A DNA stretch of 64,000 bases, from positions 124,001 to 188,000 of the forward strand of contig NZ_VLLE01000006.1 in the NCBI RefSeq assembly GCF_007830055.1. Direction: 5' to 3'. Positions 48,701 through 56,742 of this stretch are shown here, one piece after another. The translations under genes were made by a program, and so were the position numbers. The DNA is from Lacibacter cauensis. Its GTDB lineage: Bacteria > Bacteroidota > Bacteroidia > Chitinophagales > Chitinophagaceae. Position 1 is the first letter of the stretch. Each line of letters opens with the position of its first letter. The notes below the pieces were generated by a model, which was given only the letters and a program-made list of their open reading frames with translations, was not told where the DNA came from and ran no database searches.

Positions 48701-48877
48701 AAAAGAACCGTTAATATCGGTTGAGGTACCATTTGTTGTACCCTTAACGATCACGGTAGCGCCTGCGATTGGAGCGCCTGAATCATCTGTTACCTTTCCG
48801 GTAATCTTTTTTTCTTGTGCTAATAGAGAAGCGCAAGAAAGAACAGCTGCAAAAAGCAGCAGTACAAATTTTCTCAT
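45764..48877 (-). CDS. SusC/RagA-family TonB-linked outer-membrane transporter
   Basis: 1037 residues from the ATG at 48877 (MRKFVLLLFAAVLSCASLLAQ signal peptide); ten further codons upstream do not look like a signal. Domains: a carboxypeptidase-regulatory-like domain (KKITGKVTDDSGAPIAGATV), a TonB box/plug region beginning EVIVTGVAGATTKKK, with ILVDGVIMSGSLADIN and SIEVVKGAAASALYG, then a 22-strand barrel ending NVAFSLQFTF. It imports a bulky substrate with SusD. No N-terminal signalling (STN) domain is present, so it does not look sigma-coupled. Confidence 0.95.
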   Translation of the reverse strand: MRKFVLLLFAAVLSCASLLAQEKKITGKVTDDSGAPIAGATVIVKGTTNGTSTDINGSFSLSVSSSARTLTISAVGFEVQDVSIGSQSSFSISLKSSGKEIGEVIVTGVAGATTKKKMTVSVTKVGAEQLQTVPASSAANALAGKVAGLKTSSVNGNPGQGADLLLRGDNNLSTSSAPLILVDGVIMSGSLADINIDDVESIEVVKGAAASALYGSRAGNGVISVITKRGKGLAANKPVITVRNELGMQNLSHYLKTSESHYYALASDWQTAQGKYTKYAGVTYPAGYADAGYHPGISGSRAIDADGYMDNPYGVYRNQQAEFFRTGLNMVNFISVANRTEKNNVYLSFENNKQEGVVKLTDGYQRQNFRFNIDQNITPWLRFSASNLWINRASSTAGSSSGLFYNIARMEKDVNLFAPNPDGQPYYLRINNFNAEITNPLYPLYKQKNSSKSRRWLANYNANIKFTEWADLDVVQTMEIQNDRSSSINPQDTWTRSGGTAATMGMSYTQGGMSQSTSESKVSNTQVTLNLGHKFGNFSARGKLSYLYENRHYESNYISASQFRISGIENFENFSTINDASSYIENEKAQNYFAILGMDWKEKILFDGMFRYDGSSLFGKDARWNPYYRASAAYRLSEDIKIKGIDELKIRAAYGTAGIRPGFDWQYEVYNLSNGNAVASQKGNTFLKPSQTEEKEIGLNVDFLKKFSLEVTYAMSTTKDQFLNVPLIPFLNDGFNSQWQNAGTVKSNTLEFTFGANWIKKKDFSWKTNVVFSRVQQKITELPIAPYLAGGQDFNGDQNMFYIKQGEVYGAIYGYRMVRTLDEMATQLPAGKTIADYVVNSEGYVIAKGTEGKPNELPIKKLNADGSLWYGKIGNGNPDFVAGISNILTYKNFQFYLLLDWKQGGDIYNGKEQRLVFNYISQKQDMTNVPADQKKAAAYWGAGMYDANNANAYWVEDGTYVKVREVSLGYTVPSKALGNIFNGFVKGINAKVVGRNLLTFSKYSGYDPEVGTIRFPVDGIYANPIYRNVAFSLQFTF

Positions 48878-48904
48878 GTTGATTGATTTAGTTAAAAACG
48901 TTTT

Positions 48905-48934
48905 CAAATATAAGGCTTTAGGAAAAAAAACAAA
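48905..48934 (-). promoter_or_regulatory. Promoter of the susC-susD operon
   Basis: On the minus strand: TTTG (48934-48931), 18 nt, TATATTTG (48912-48905). Predicts a leader of about 20-25 nt before the ATG at 48877, supporting that start over the ATG at 48907, which would lie inside the box. Confidence 0.7.
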
Positions 48935-49013
48935 AAAATGTTAATTTTTTCTAAAGGTTTATATCGTCCATTGACAAGCATATTTTAATATAAGCTGCAT
49001 TTAAAGGAAAAAA

Positions 49014-51059
49014 TTACCACCTGAATGAGAATTGAAGCTTAATATCCGATTTTTTACTGTCTGAAATTTCATCCAACCCCGAACCAATAATAGTTTTACC
49101 CGCATAAATTACTTGTGCCCAACGTAGCCAAAAAGATAGTTTTTGCGTTAAGTCGAAGTTAACGTTCAGGTAATAACGGTAACCTTTATCGGAAAACGAA
49201 GGGATGGAAAACCCGTAAAGAACGTCGTTCTCATAGGCATAAATACGGCTGTTGTAATCATCCGATTCAAAATATTGCAGACGCATGTTGGCCGAAAAAG
49301 GTTTGAGCATTGGTTTGTAAAACACATCGAAAAAAGTAAGAACGCCCCTGCTTTCCAGCGGTCCGCCCAAATCGTACCACATCACATCAAACCGCTGACG
49401 CAACGTAATGGATGTGTTTACTTTGAACTGAATTTGGGTGCGCCAGTTTTTACGGGTAACCGGTTTCACTAATGCTGTTATCAACTCGCCATCGCCGGTG
49501 TAGTTGAGGGCCTTACTCTCCTGGCGAAAACGTGTATAGATTTCCAGTTGTTTATTCGGACGATGTGTTAACTGCACCAGGTAATCCTGTCCATTCGAGG
49601 GTGCATCAATCCGAAAACGTAAGTATGGAAACCGGTAAAAATCCATATATCCATCCAACCGCCATTTACTGTTGGGCTTAATAGAAGCTCCTGCAAACAA
49701 TCCCTTTTCATTGGTGGGATAGGTACCTTCTGTAAACGCATTGCCAAAAATGGATTGATAGCCTTTTTGCATACTGCGATACACAAAGGAGAGATCAACC
49801 TTCGGGTCGGCACTTACAAGTAAACCACTCATCATGGCATAATTGTTACCGTTATGATTGGCCGCCTCGCCAAACCAATGCATATTACGCCAGGTATAGC
49901 TCCAGTCAACACTGGCGTTGGTTAATTGCCGACCACGAAAAGCAAAATTGTTGTACGGCTGATCTTCACGAACAAAAGGACGGTTGAACTGAAAGTACAC
50001 CGCATTGGCACCAATATGCAATGCGCCTTTATTGTAGCTGATGTTTCCACCGTACGAATTCATTTGCACCGCATTTTTATCGGCCTGTTCGTTAGGTGTT
50101 CGGTGCAAGCCCGATGTGATAAGCGATGTAAAATAATCGTCGGAACTCACCGTATCAACAGTGAGGTTGCCGCTTACTTTTCTGAACGAGGCAAAGCCTG
50201 TCAGTTGAAAATGATTTTTTTCCAGGGTTATACCTGCACCTCTGTTGAAGAAATATTCATTTGTCGAATTGAATGGGCGTAAGATAGATGCCTGTCTCTT
50301 TGTATTCAGCACATCCACACTTTTCTTGAATGCCAGCGATTGCCATTGAATTAACCCCTGCCCCATGTTCACCGTAAAATCACCCAAGGCAAAACTTTTA
50401 ATGATGCCAGCATTGCGGATGAACAAGTGTGCAGAATAATAATCGAACCCGTTTTTCTGTGCGCCTTTAAACCATTGTTCACCGGGATCTTTTTCGGCGG
50501 TAATACCGTACTGCAGCAGGTTTTTGTAATTGTATTTGTATCGGAACAATACCCGCTCCCTTCCACCCGGATAAAAACTGGTGGCAGCCGTATCTTTCTT
50601 TCGTCTGAAACCTTCTGCTTCTTCTACTACATAAGTTAATCTTGAAAGGATGGTATGCTCTCCGTCTTTCAGCCGGGAACCCATATCTTCTTTCAACGAT
50701 AACGCAGGTCCAACCATAATATACGGGAGCATTTTCTGGATCAACTCATAATCCCATGTTGGGATAGCTTGTAATTCGTAGATATTGATGAATTTGCCAA
50801 ACAGTTTTCTGTATGTAAAAAAACTGGCCAGTTGCAACGGCGAAAGAAAAGGAAACTCTTTCAGCTCTGCTTCGGTAGCAGTATTTAAGTTGAGTTTGTT
50901 GCGCTGGTACAGCCGAAGTGCTTGCAGGTACGAATCATCTTCCGTTTCCGATTCGTTTACTTCGGTAATGTTTTCAATCTGTTGTTCGGTGGTTTGTGTT
51001 TCCTGTGCATTTGCTGCAATGGTTAACATCATACACAATATGGTCAGGTGCATTTTCAT
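49014..51059 (-). CDS. HHH-domain protein fused to an outer-membrane beta-barrel
   Basis: 681 residues with a signal peptide (ending NAQ). An acidic linker is followed by a helix-hairpin-helix module of ComEA type (NKLNLNTATEAELKEFPFLS, then QAIPTWDYELIQKMLPYI; residues ~50-115). The rest is alternating amphipathic strands with aromatic girdles, ending DIKLQFSFRW, which looks like an outer-membrane barrel C-terminus (terminal aromatic). HHH modules usually bind DNA backbone or mediate contacts. The ATG lies inside the end of the upstream PorV/PorQ-like gene (4-nt ATGA overlap). The function is unknown. Confidence 0.82.
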   Translation of the reverse strand: MKMHLTILCMMLTIAANAQETQTTEQQIENITEVNESETEDDSYLQALRLYQRNKLNLNTATEAELKEFPFLSPLQLASFFTYRKLFGKFINIYELQAIPTWDYELIQKMLPYIMVGPALSLKEDMGSRLKDGEHTILSRLTYVVEEAEGFRRKKDTAATSFYPGGRERVLFRYKYNYKNLLQYGITAEKDPGEQWFKGAQKNGFDYYSAHLFIRNAGIIKSFALGDFTVNMGQGLIQWQSLAFKKSVDVLNTKRQASILRPFNSTNEYFFNRGAGITLEKNHFQLTGFASFRKVSGNLTVDTVSSDDYFTSLITSGLHRTPNEQADKNAVQMNSYGGNISYNKGALHIGANAVYFQFNRPFVREDQPYNNFAFRGRQLTNASVDWSYTWRNMHWFGEAANHNGNNYAMMSGLLVSADPKVDLSFVYRSMQKGYQSIFGNAFTEGTYPTNEKGLFAGASIKPNSKWRLDGYMDFYRFPYLRFRIDAPSNGQDYLVQLTHRPNKQLEIYTRFRQESKALNYTGDGELITALVKPVTRKNWRTQIQFKVNTSITLRQRFDVMWYDLGGPLESRGVLTFFDVFYKPMLKPFSANMRLQYFESDDYNSRIYAYENDVLYGFSIPSFSDKGYRYYLNVNFDLTQKLSFWLRWAQVIYAGKTIIGSGLDEISDSKKSDIKLQFSFRW

Positions 51060-51886
51060 TCGTTGGCTTTTTCTTTTCGTTTACCCGCAAACAAAATCAT
51101 CACTGCAGGTGAAATACCCAGCTGCGGATGATAGGCTGTCGCTACATCAACCCTGAACATTCCAAACCGTAAACCAACACCTGCAAATGGCTGCGTGTTA
51201 ACTGTATTAATTCCTGCCCGGATCAATAACTGTTTAACTAGCTCATATTGAAACACGGCATTCACACCGGTATTTTTATTCTCTTCTTTAATAATTTCAG
51301 CACTGATAAAAAAACGATCCGACACTTCGTAACCCAATCCACCTCTGAACACCGATGCAAGTTTTTCATTTGTTGTTTTATTCAGCTTCCCTCCTACTGG
51401 ATTGAACACACTAAACCCTGCATGCAGTTTTTCGCTCAAATGCAGCAATACGCCGGCTTCAAAATGAACAGCAGAAGCAGAGGTATAGGCAGGAATACGC
51501 AGACTGTAATAATTGAATTTCGCACCGATATCAACTTTTTTTCCGAGCGAACGTGCATAACCCAACCCCAACTGTGTTTCGGTATAATTGGCATAACCAA
51601 AATAATCGGCCTGCAATCCAAATGAACCGGAATTTGTTTGTAAAGCAGCTACCGCTGTATACTGGTTAAACGCATGCAGCAAAAAACGCCTTTCGCTGTA
51701 CACCCCTGCTCCACTTTGTTGGAGATTGGCCAGTGCGGCCGGATTAACCGTAAACGAAAACGCATCTGCGAATTGTTTGCTGTAAGCGCCGGCTCCCGGA
51801 TAACTTGCCAATAATGGCTGTCGTACAGTTTGTGCTTTTAGAGAAAGGATAGCTACAATGCAGGTGAAGGTTAGAAAATGTTTCAA
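51056..51886 (-). CDS. PorV/PorQ-like outer-membrane barrel protein
   Basis: 276 residues with a signal peptide (MKHFLTFTCIVAILSLKAQ). The mature start has GAGAYSKQFADAFSFTVNPAAL, a divergent form of the GAGSRAxGMG...NPAxL signature of PorV/PorQ and other FadL-like proteins. The remainder is a series of beta-strands with Gly-Phe/Tyr ends and a basic, lysine-rich tail. It overlaps the HHH-barrel gene by 4 nt, so the two products are probably made in fixed ratio and may work together. It is shorter than porV2 in this window and not its close copy. The function is unknown. Confidence 0.75.
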   Translation of the reverse strand: MKHFLTFTCIVAILSLKAQTVRQPLLASYPGAGAYSKQFADAFSFTVNPAALANLQQSGAGVYSERRFLLHAFNQYTAVAALQTNSGSFGLQADYFGYANYTETQLGLGYARSLGKKVDIGAKFNYYSLRIPAYTSASAVHFEAGVLLHLSEKLHAGFSVFNPVGGKLNKTTNEKLASVFRGGLGYEVSDRFFISAEIIKEENKNTGVNAVFQYELVKQLLIRAGINTVNTQPFAGVGLRFGMFRVDVATAYHPQLGISPAVMILFAGKRKEKANE

Positions 51887-51986
51887 GCAGGTTAGGTTTT
51901 AGACTAATTTATAGTTTTTATTTGCCGTGTGCAACCTGCATCAATTTTAATTTTTACGGTTCAATGGAAACAAGGCCCGGCTGCGT

Positions 51987-51994
51987 TATTTTTG
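51987..51994 (+). promoter_or_regulatory. -7 promoter element of folD
   Basis: TATTTTTG fits TAnnTTTG. Only 4 nt (CGGC) separate it from the folD ATG, so transcription should begin at or within a base or two of the ATG. Confidence 0.55.
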
Positions 51995-51998
51995 CGGC

Positions 51999-52874
51999 AT
52001 GCAACTACTCGACGGTAAACTGGCAGCCCAAGCCATTAAAGAAGATCTGAAACAAAAGACAAGTGCTTTATTGCAACAAGGTAAACGAGCCCCGCACCTG
52101 GCAGCCATCCTGGTTGGTAATAATGGCGCCAGTGAAACCTATGTAGCTTCAAAAGTTAAGACCTGTGGCGAAATTGGTTTCGGTTCTACATTGAAACGTT
52201 TACCCGATGATATTTCGGAAGAAGCATTGCTGGCAGAAATTGAACTGCTCAATAACGATCCTGCTATTGATGGTATCCTTGTGCAGTTGCCTTTGCCCAA
52301 ACACATCAGCGATGAAAAGGTGATCAGCGCTATTCATCCTTCAAAAGATGTAGATGGCTTCCACCCGGTAAGTGTGGGCAACATGGTTGCCGGTACACCA
52401 ACCTTTATTCCTGCAACACCGTATGGCATTTTACTCCTCCTCGAACATTATAAAATTGAAACAAAAGGCAAACATGCTGTAGTGATTGGCCGCAGCCATA
52501 TTGTGGGTACACCCATGAGTATTTTGCTCAGCCGCAAAGCCTACCCCGGCAACTGCACCGTTACCATTTGCCATTCTGCAACAACCAACCTCAAGGAAAT
52601 GACCTTACAGGGCGATATTATAGTGGCAGCATTAGGCCAGGCCGAATTCTTAACTGCTGATATGGTGAAAGAAGGCGCTGTAATTGTTGACGTAGGCATT
52701 ACCCGTGTGAACGATGCAACAAAGAAAAATGGCTTTGCCTTAAAAGGCGATGTAAAGTTTGATGAAGTTGCTCCTAAGAGCAGCGCTATTACACCGGTAC
52801 CCGGCGGCGTTGGACCAATGACCATTGCCGGTTTACTGATGAATACCTATAACGCTTACGTAAGTAAACTGTAA
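51999..52874 (+). CDS. folD: Bifunctional methylenetetrahydrofolate dehydrogenase/cyclohydrolase
   Basis: 291 residues; interconverts methylene-, methenyl- and formyl-THF. [17 protein letters not shown] start, the catalytic [13 protein letters not shown] (Tyr-x-x-x-Lys), [26 protein letters not shown] and the NADP site [13 protein letters not shown] are present, ending in [15 protein letters not shown]. Monocistronic or followed by queE after 23 nt, which has its own -7 box. Confidence 0.96.
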   Translation: MQLLDGKLAAQAIKEDLKQKTSALLQQGKRAPHLAAILVGNNGASETYVASKVKTCGEIGFGSTLKRLPDDISEEALLAEIELLNNDPAIDGILVQLPLPKHISDEKVISAIHPSKDVDGFHPVSVGNMVAGTPTFIPATPYGILLLLEHYKIETKGKHAVVIGRSHIVGTPMSILLSRKAYPGNCTVTICHSATTNLKEMTLQGDIIVAALGQAEFLTADMVKEGAVIVDVGITRVNDATKKNGFALKGDVKFDEVAPKSSAITPVPGGVGPMTIAGLLMNTYNAYVSKL

Positions 52875-52881
52875 GCTGCAC

Positions 52882-52889
52882 TAACTTTG
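52882..52889 (+). promoter_or_regulatory. -7 promoter element of queE
   Basis: TAACTTTG fits TAnnTTTG; 8 nt before the queE ATG and 7 nt after the folD stop. Confidence 0.45.
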
Positions 52890-52897
52890 TATTTCAA

Positions 52898-53569
52898 ATG
52901 AATGAATTGTTGATTGATACAACGCAACAGGTATTGCCTGTAATGGAATCGTTTTACACCTTACAGGGTGAAGGATTCCATCAGGGTCGTGCTGCTTATT
53001 TCATTCGCCTCGGCGGTTGCGATGTAGGTTGTGTTTGGTGCGATGTGAAGGATAGTTGGGATGCAGCAAAACATCCGAAGTTTAGTGTGGGTGAAATTGT
53101 TGCAAAGCTGAAGGAAGAAACAACAACCAAATTCCAAAATCCAAATCCCAAGTTCCAAAATTCCAACCTTCCGATCGTTGTTATCACCGGCGGAGAACCG
53201 CTGATGCATAATTTAGATGCATTAACAAAAGCGATTCATGCAGCCGGCTTTCAAACCAATATTGAAACATCGGGATCTTCACCGTTAAGTGGCGAATGGG
53301 ATTGGATCTGTCTTTCGCCTAAAAAATTTAAAGCACCACTGCCCGAAGTAGTGCCACATGCCAGCGAATTAAAAGTGGTGATCTTTAACAAGAGCGATTT
53401 TAATTGGGCCGAAACATATGCCGCACAGGTTTCGCCCAACTGCAAATTATACCTGCAGCCCGAGTGGGATAAAGCCGCACAGGTTACGCCACTCATCATC
53501 GACTATATCAAAGTAAACCCGCAATGGGAACTAAGTTTGCAGGTACACAAGTACATTAACGTACCCTAG
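52898..53569 (+). CDS. queE: 7-carboxy-7-deazaguanine synthase
   Basis: Radical-SAM enzyme of queuosine/7-deazaguanine synthesis, 223 residues. TLQGEGFHQGRAAYFIRLGG precedes the cluster cysteines Cys41, Cys45 and Cys48 (GGCDVGCVWCD), then TGGEPL and NIETSGSSPL. Between residues ~75 and 90 a low-complexity insert (KFQNPNPKFQNSNLP), encoded by repeated AATTCCAAAATCC words, sits just before the TGGEPL strand. The other Que genes are not nearby. The stop codon TAG at 53567 lies within a short hairpin repeat. Confidence 0.92.
   Translation: MNELLIDTTQQVLPVMESFYTLQGEGFHQGRAAYFIRLGGCDVGCVWCDVKDSWDAAKHPKFSVGEIVAKLKEETTTKFQNPNPKFQNSNLPIVVITGGEPLMHNLDALTKAIHAAGFQTNIETSGSSPLSGEWDWICLSPKKFKAPLPEVVPHASELKVVIFNKSDFNWAETYAAQVSPNCKLYLQPEWDKAAQVTPLIIDYIKVNPQWELSLQVHKYINVP
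53125..53168. repeat. In-frame low-complexity tract inside queE
   Basis: Tandem-like words AATTCCAAAATCCAAAT and CCCAAGTTCCAAAATTCC. Similar words occur inside waaA at 21146-21177 (AAAACCAAAATCC). Confidence 0.6.
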
Positions 53570-53589
53570 TCCTGAGCGAAATCGGGATT
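53568..53589 (+). repeat. Degenerate TGAGCG-loop hairpin overlapping the queE stop
   Basis: AGTCC-TGAGCGAAATCG-GGATT; a 5-bp stem (one G-T pair) around a loop like that of the two copies at 59224-59283. The first two bases of the stem are the AG of the TAG stop codon. Confidence 0.5.
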
Positions 53590-53653
53590 TGAGCACCTCC
53601 TAAATTCAACACTGCTTTAACAGCCCCTCCATTGAATCTTCGTATATTGAACT

Positions 53654-55573
53654 ATGAATTCAATGCTCCTGAAAAAACTATGCCTTTTACTATGTGTATT
53701 TGCAGCACTCTCCACTTCTGCCCAATGGTACGATCCGCAAAAAGTAAATACTAAACTTGGTTACAAATACGGCGAAGCAATTAACGAAGCACGTGTAAAA
53801 AACTACACCCGTGCCATGCAGCTGCTGGATGAATGTATTGCAGTCGATGTAAAATTTGTAGATGCCTACTTGAGCAAAGCCGGCGTTTTTTCCGAACAAA
53901 AAAAATACAAACAGGCGGTTGAATTCTATCGCAAAGCAACAGAACTCGACTCGGTGTACTGTGTTACATTTTTACTGCCCATTTCCATTGCATATGCAGG
54001 TAACGGCGATTTTGAAGATGCGTTGACAGCTATCAATCGCTTCCTTCAAAAACCAAACTTAAACGAACGAACCATCAAATCGGCTGAGTACAGAAAACGC
54101 ACCTATCAATTTGCAATTGACTATAAAAAATCGATGCCTGCAACAAGCTATGTTTTTGCTCCGCAGAATTTAGGCGACAGCATCAACAGCAAACAATTGG
54201 AGTATTTCCCATCTGCAACCATCGACGGCAACACTTTGGTGTTTACACGCCGGATTGGCCAGGAAGATTTCTTCATCAGTGAAAAAAGAAACGGCGTTTG
54301 GAGCAAAGCCGAACCTTTACCCGGCAATCTCAACACCGAGGAAAACGAAGGTGCACAAACTATTTCGCAGGATGGGCGTATGCTCATCTTTACCGGTTGT
54401 AATATGGAAGATGGTGAAGGCAGTTGCGATCTGTATGTTTCTTACTTAACAAAAAATGGCTGGGGCGAACGCATCAACATGGGCCGCATCATTAATACCG
54501 AGTATTGGGAAAGTCAGCCCAGCTTATCGCCCGACAAACGTGCGTTGTATTTCGCAGCACGTGATCCATCGGGCTTTGGCGGCAGTGATCTGTTTGTGAG
54601 TTACCTGCAGCCAAACGGACAATGGGGCACGCCACGCAACATGGGCCCCGAAGTAAACACCAGTGCCGATGAAAGTTGTCCGTTCATTCACCCCGATAAC
54701 CAAACATTCTATTTTACCAGCAACGGTCACCCCGGTTATGGTGGTACCGATTTGTACTTCATGCGGAAGAAAGATGATGGCAGTTGGGAGAAACCGCAGA
54801 ACCTCGGTTACCCTGTTAATACCATTGATGATGAAGGTTCGTTGATGATTGCAGGTGATGGCAAAACCGCTTATTATGCAAGCGATGGCAACGATAGCCG
54901 TGGAGGTTTGGATCTGTATAGTTTTGAATTACCTGAGCATGCACGTCCGTACAAAACATTATGGGTAAAAGGCAATGTGTTTGATGCAAAAACAAAACAA
55001 GGATTACCTTCTGCAGTAGAGCTCATCAATCTTTCATCGGCACAAACCATCAGCAAAGTGCAAACCGATGAAGAGGGCAATTACCTCATTACACTTCCTA
55101 CCGGTAAAGACTATGCGTTTAATGTAAACCGTAAAGGATACCTGTTTTACTCCGAAAACTTTTCGCTTAAGACATCTGGCAACGACACTACTTACACCAT
55201 CAACATTCCTTTAATACCGATTGAAGTAAATGCAAGTGTAGTGTTGAAGAATGTATTCTTTGATGTAAACAAAGCAGAACTTAAACCGGAATCGATGATT
55301 GAACTCGATAAAGTAGTACAGCTGATGAAGGACAACCCAACGTTGAAAATTGAAATCAACGGCCACACCGATAATGTAGGTAAACCGGCAGATAATCTTA
55401 CGCTCTCGAACAACCGTGCAAAAGCGGTCATCAATTACTTTCTGTACAAAGGCGTTGCAGCCGATCGGTTAAGCAGCAAAGGTTTTGGCGAAACAAAACC
55501 GGTGGCAGATAATACCAGCGAACAGGGTCGTGCAAAAAACAGGCGAACAGAGTTGAAGGTTGTAGCGAAATAG
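53654..55573 (+). CDS. PorE-like TPR / beta-propeller / OmpA-family protein
   Basis: 639 residues with a signal peptide (ending LSTSAQ). Domain order: TPR repeats (~25-160, e.g. AVEFYRKATELDS); a WD40-like PD40 propeller (~175-430) with repeated YFPSATIDG, GAQTISQDGRM, SQPSLSPDKRALYFA, CPFIHPDNQTFYF and GSLMIAGDGK blades; a carboxypeptidase-regulatory-like Ig domain (VKGNVFDAKTKQGLPSAVEL); and a C-terminal OmpA peptidoglycan-binding domain (FFDVNKAELKPESM, NGHTDNVGKPADN, LSNNRAKAV). This order is that of PorE, which anchors the T9SS to peptidoglycan. Many paralogues with this layout exist, so the role as the PorE of this strain is inferred. The start at 53654 or three codons later is possible. 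Confidence 0.87.
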   Translation: MNSMLLKKLCLLLCVFAALSTSAQWYDPQKVNTKLGYKYGEAINEARVKNYTRAMQLLDECIAVDVKFVDAYLSKAGVFSEQKKYKQAVEFYRKATELDSVYCVTFLLPISIAYAGNGDFEDALTAINRFLQKPNLNERTIKSAEYRKRTYQFAIDYKKSMPATSYVFAPQNLGDSINSKQLEYFPSATIDGNTLVFTRRIGQEDFFISEKRNGVWSKAEPLPGNLNTEENEGAQTISQDGRMLIFTGCNMEDGEGSCDLYVSYLTKNGWGERINMGRIINTEYWESQPSLSPDKRALYFAARDPSGFGGSDLFVSYLQPNGQWGTPRNMGPEVNTSADESCPFIHPDNQTFYFTSNGHPGYGGTDLYFMRKKDDGSWEKPQNLGYPVNTIDDEGSLMIAGDGKTAYYASDGNDSRGGLDLYSFELPEHARPYKTLWVKGNVFDAKTKQGLPSAVELINLSSAQTISKVQTDEEGNYLITLPTGKDYAFNVNRKGYLFYSENFSLKTSGNDTTYTINIPLIPIEVNASVVLKNVFFDVNKAELKPESMIELDKVVQLMKDNPTLKIEINGHTDNVGKPADNLTLSNNRAKAVINYFLYKGVAADRLSSKGFGETKPVADNTSEQGRAKNRRTELKVVAK

Positions 55574-55596
55574 TTTTTTGTTATCTTGGAAACAAG

Positions 55597-56697
55597 ATGA
55601 ACACCGACCTGCTTTACCAACTTGCTTTAACCCAGGTGCCCAATATCGGCGCTGTACATGCACGTACGCTTACAGATGAGTTAGGCACTGCCGAAGCCAT
55701 TTTCAAAGCAAAAAAATCAACACTCGAAAAAATAGAAGGCATTGGCGAAGTACGGGCAAAAAGCATTAAAGCATTTGATGCGTTTAAAGAACAGGAAGAC
55801 GAGATCAGCTTTATTGAAAAGTACAAGATCAAACCCCTGTTCTTAACCGACGAAGATTATCCGAAACGTTTGCTGCATTGCTACGATCCACCCACATTGT
55901 TGTTTTACAGGGGTACCGTCAATCTCAATCATGCAAAAATCATTTCCATCATCGGCACCAGGAGCAATACCGATTATGGAAAGCAAATGACAGAGAAAAT
56001 TCTTACTACGTTACAACCACTGCAACCCTTGGTTGTAAGCGGTCTGGCCTATGGCATTGATGCCATTGCACATAAATTTTGCGTGAAACAGCAATTGTCA
56101 ACAGTGGGTGTTCTGGCACACGGGCTCGATAAAATTTATCCATCGCAACACACCACACTGGCCAAAGAAATGATTGCAGCAGGCGGCGGACTGTTAACGG
56201 AATTCAGAAAAGAAACAAAACCCGATCGCCACAACTTTCCTACACGCAACCGCATTGTTGCGGGCATGTGCGATGCAACCATTGTTATTGAAACCGGCAA
56301 CAAAGGCGGCAGTATGATTACGGCCAACCTTGCCAACAATTACAACCGGGATGTATTTGCCGTACCCGGCAAAACAACCGACAGTAAAAGCGAAGGCTGC
56401 AATTATCTAATTCAAAGCAATAAGGCTGCACTCATCCGTAATGGCGAAGACATAATCCAGCAAATGGGTTGGGAAGAACAGGAAAAGAAAAAAGTGATTC
56501 AGAAAAAACTATTCGTTGATCTCACTACCGATGAACGTTTAATAGTTGACCTGCTGCAACAACACGAACAACTGCATGTTGATGAAATTAATCTGCAAAC
56601 AGCCATCAGCAGCAGTGCAGTTGCTGCTGCATTATTAATGCTGGAGATGAATGGTATTGTTAGCAGCTTACCAGGAAAAATGTATATGCTAAAATAA
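55597..56697 (+). CDS. dprA: DNA-processing protein DprA
   Basis: 366 residues; binds incoming single-stranded DNA and loads RecA during transformation. N-terminal HHH-like region (TLTDELGTAEAIFKAKKSTL...IEGIGEVRAKSI), then the Rossmann core: IIGTRSNTDYGKQM, VVSGLAYGIDAIAHKFC, GVLAHGLDKIYP, TEFRKETKPDRHNFPTRNRI, ATIVIETGNKGGSMITA and DVFAVPGKTTDSKSEGCN. A winged-helix C-terminal domain (DLLQQHEQLHVDEINLQT) completes it. 23 nt after the PorE-like gene. Confidence 0.95.
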   Translation: MNTDLLYQLALTQVPNIGAVHARTLTDELGTAEAIFKAKKSTLEKIEGIGEVRAKSIKAFDAFKEQEDEISFIEKYKIKPLFLTDEDYPKRLLHCYDPPTLLFYRGTVNLNHAKIISIIGTRSNTDYGKQMTEKILTTLQPLQPLVVSGLAYGIDAIAHKFCVKQQLSTVGVLAHGLDKIYPSQHTTLAKEMIAAGGGLLTEFRKETKPDRHNFPTRNRIVAGMCDATIVIETGNKGGSMITANLANNYNRDVFAVPGKTTDSKSEGCNYLIQSNKAALIRNGEDIIQQMGWEEQEKKKVIQKKLFVDLTTDERLIVDLLQQHEQLHVDEINLQTAISSSAVAAALLMLEMNGIVSSLPGKMYMLK

Positions 56698-56724
56698 AAA
56701 GCGTCCCCTCCAGGAGACGCTTTT
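56697..56724. terminator. Terminator between dprA and the collagen-like gene
   Basis: AAAAGCGTC / GACGCTTTT 9-bp stem with an inner CCT/AGG pair; begins at the last base of the dprA stop and serves the convergent gene too. Confidence 0.88.
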
Positions 56725-56742
56725 ATAAAATACTGAAACAAC

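Noticed and set aside
48159-48944. A 261-codon open frame on the plus strand
   Set aside because: Fully antisense to the SusC N-terminal half; low-complexity Thr/Pro/Ala composition typical of a mirror of barrel/plug codons, with no domain.
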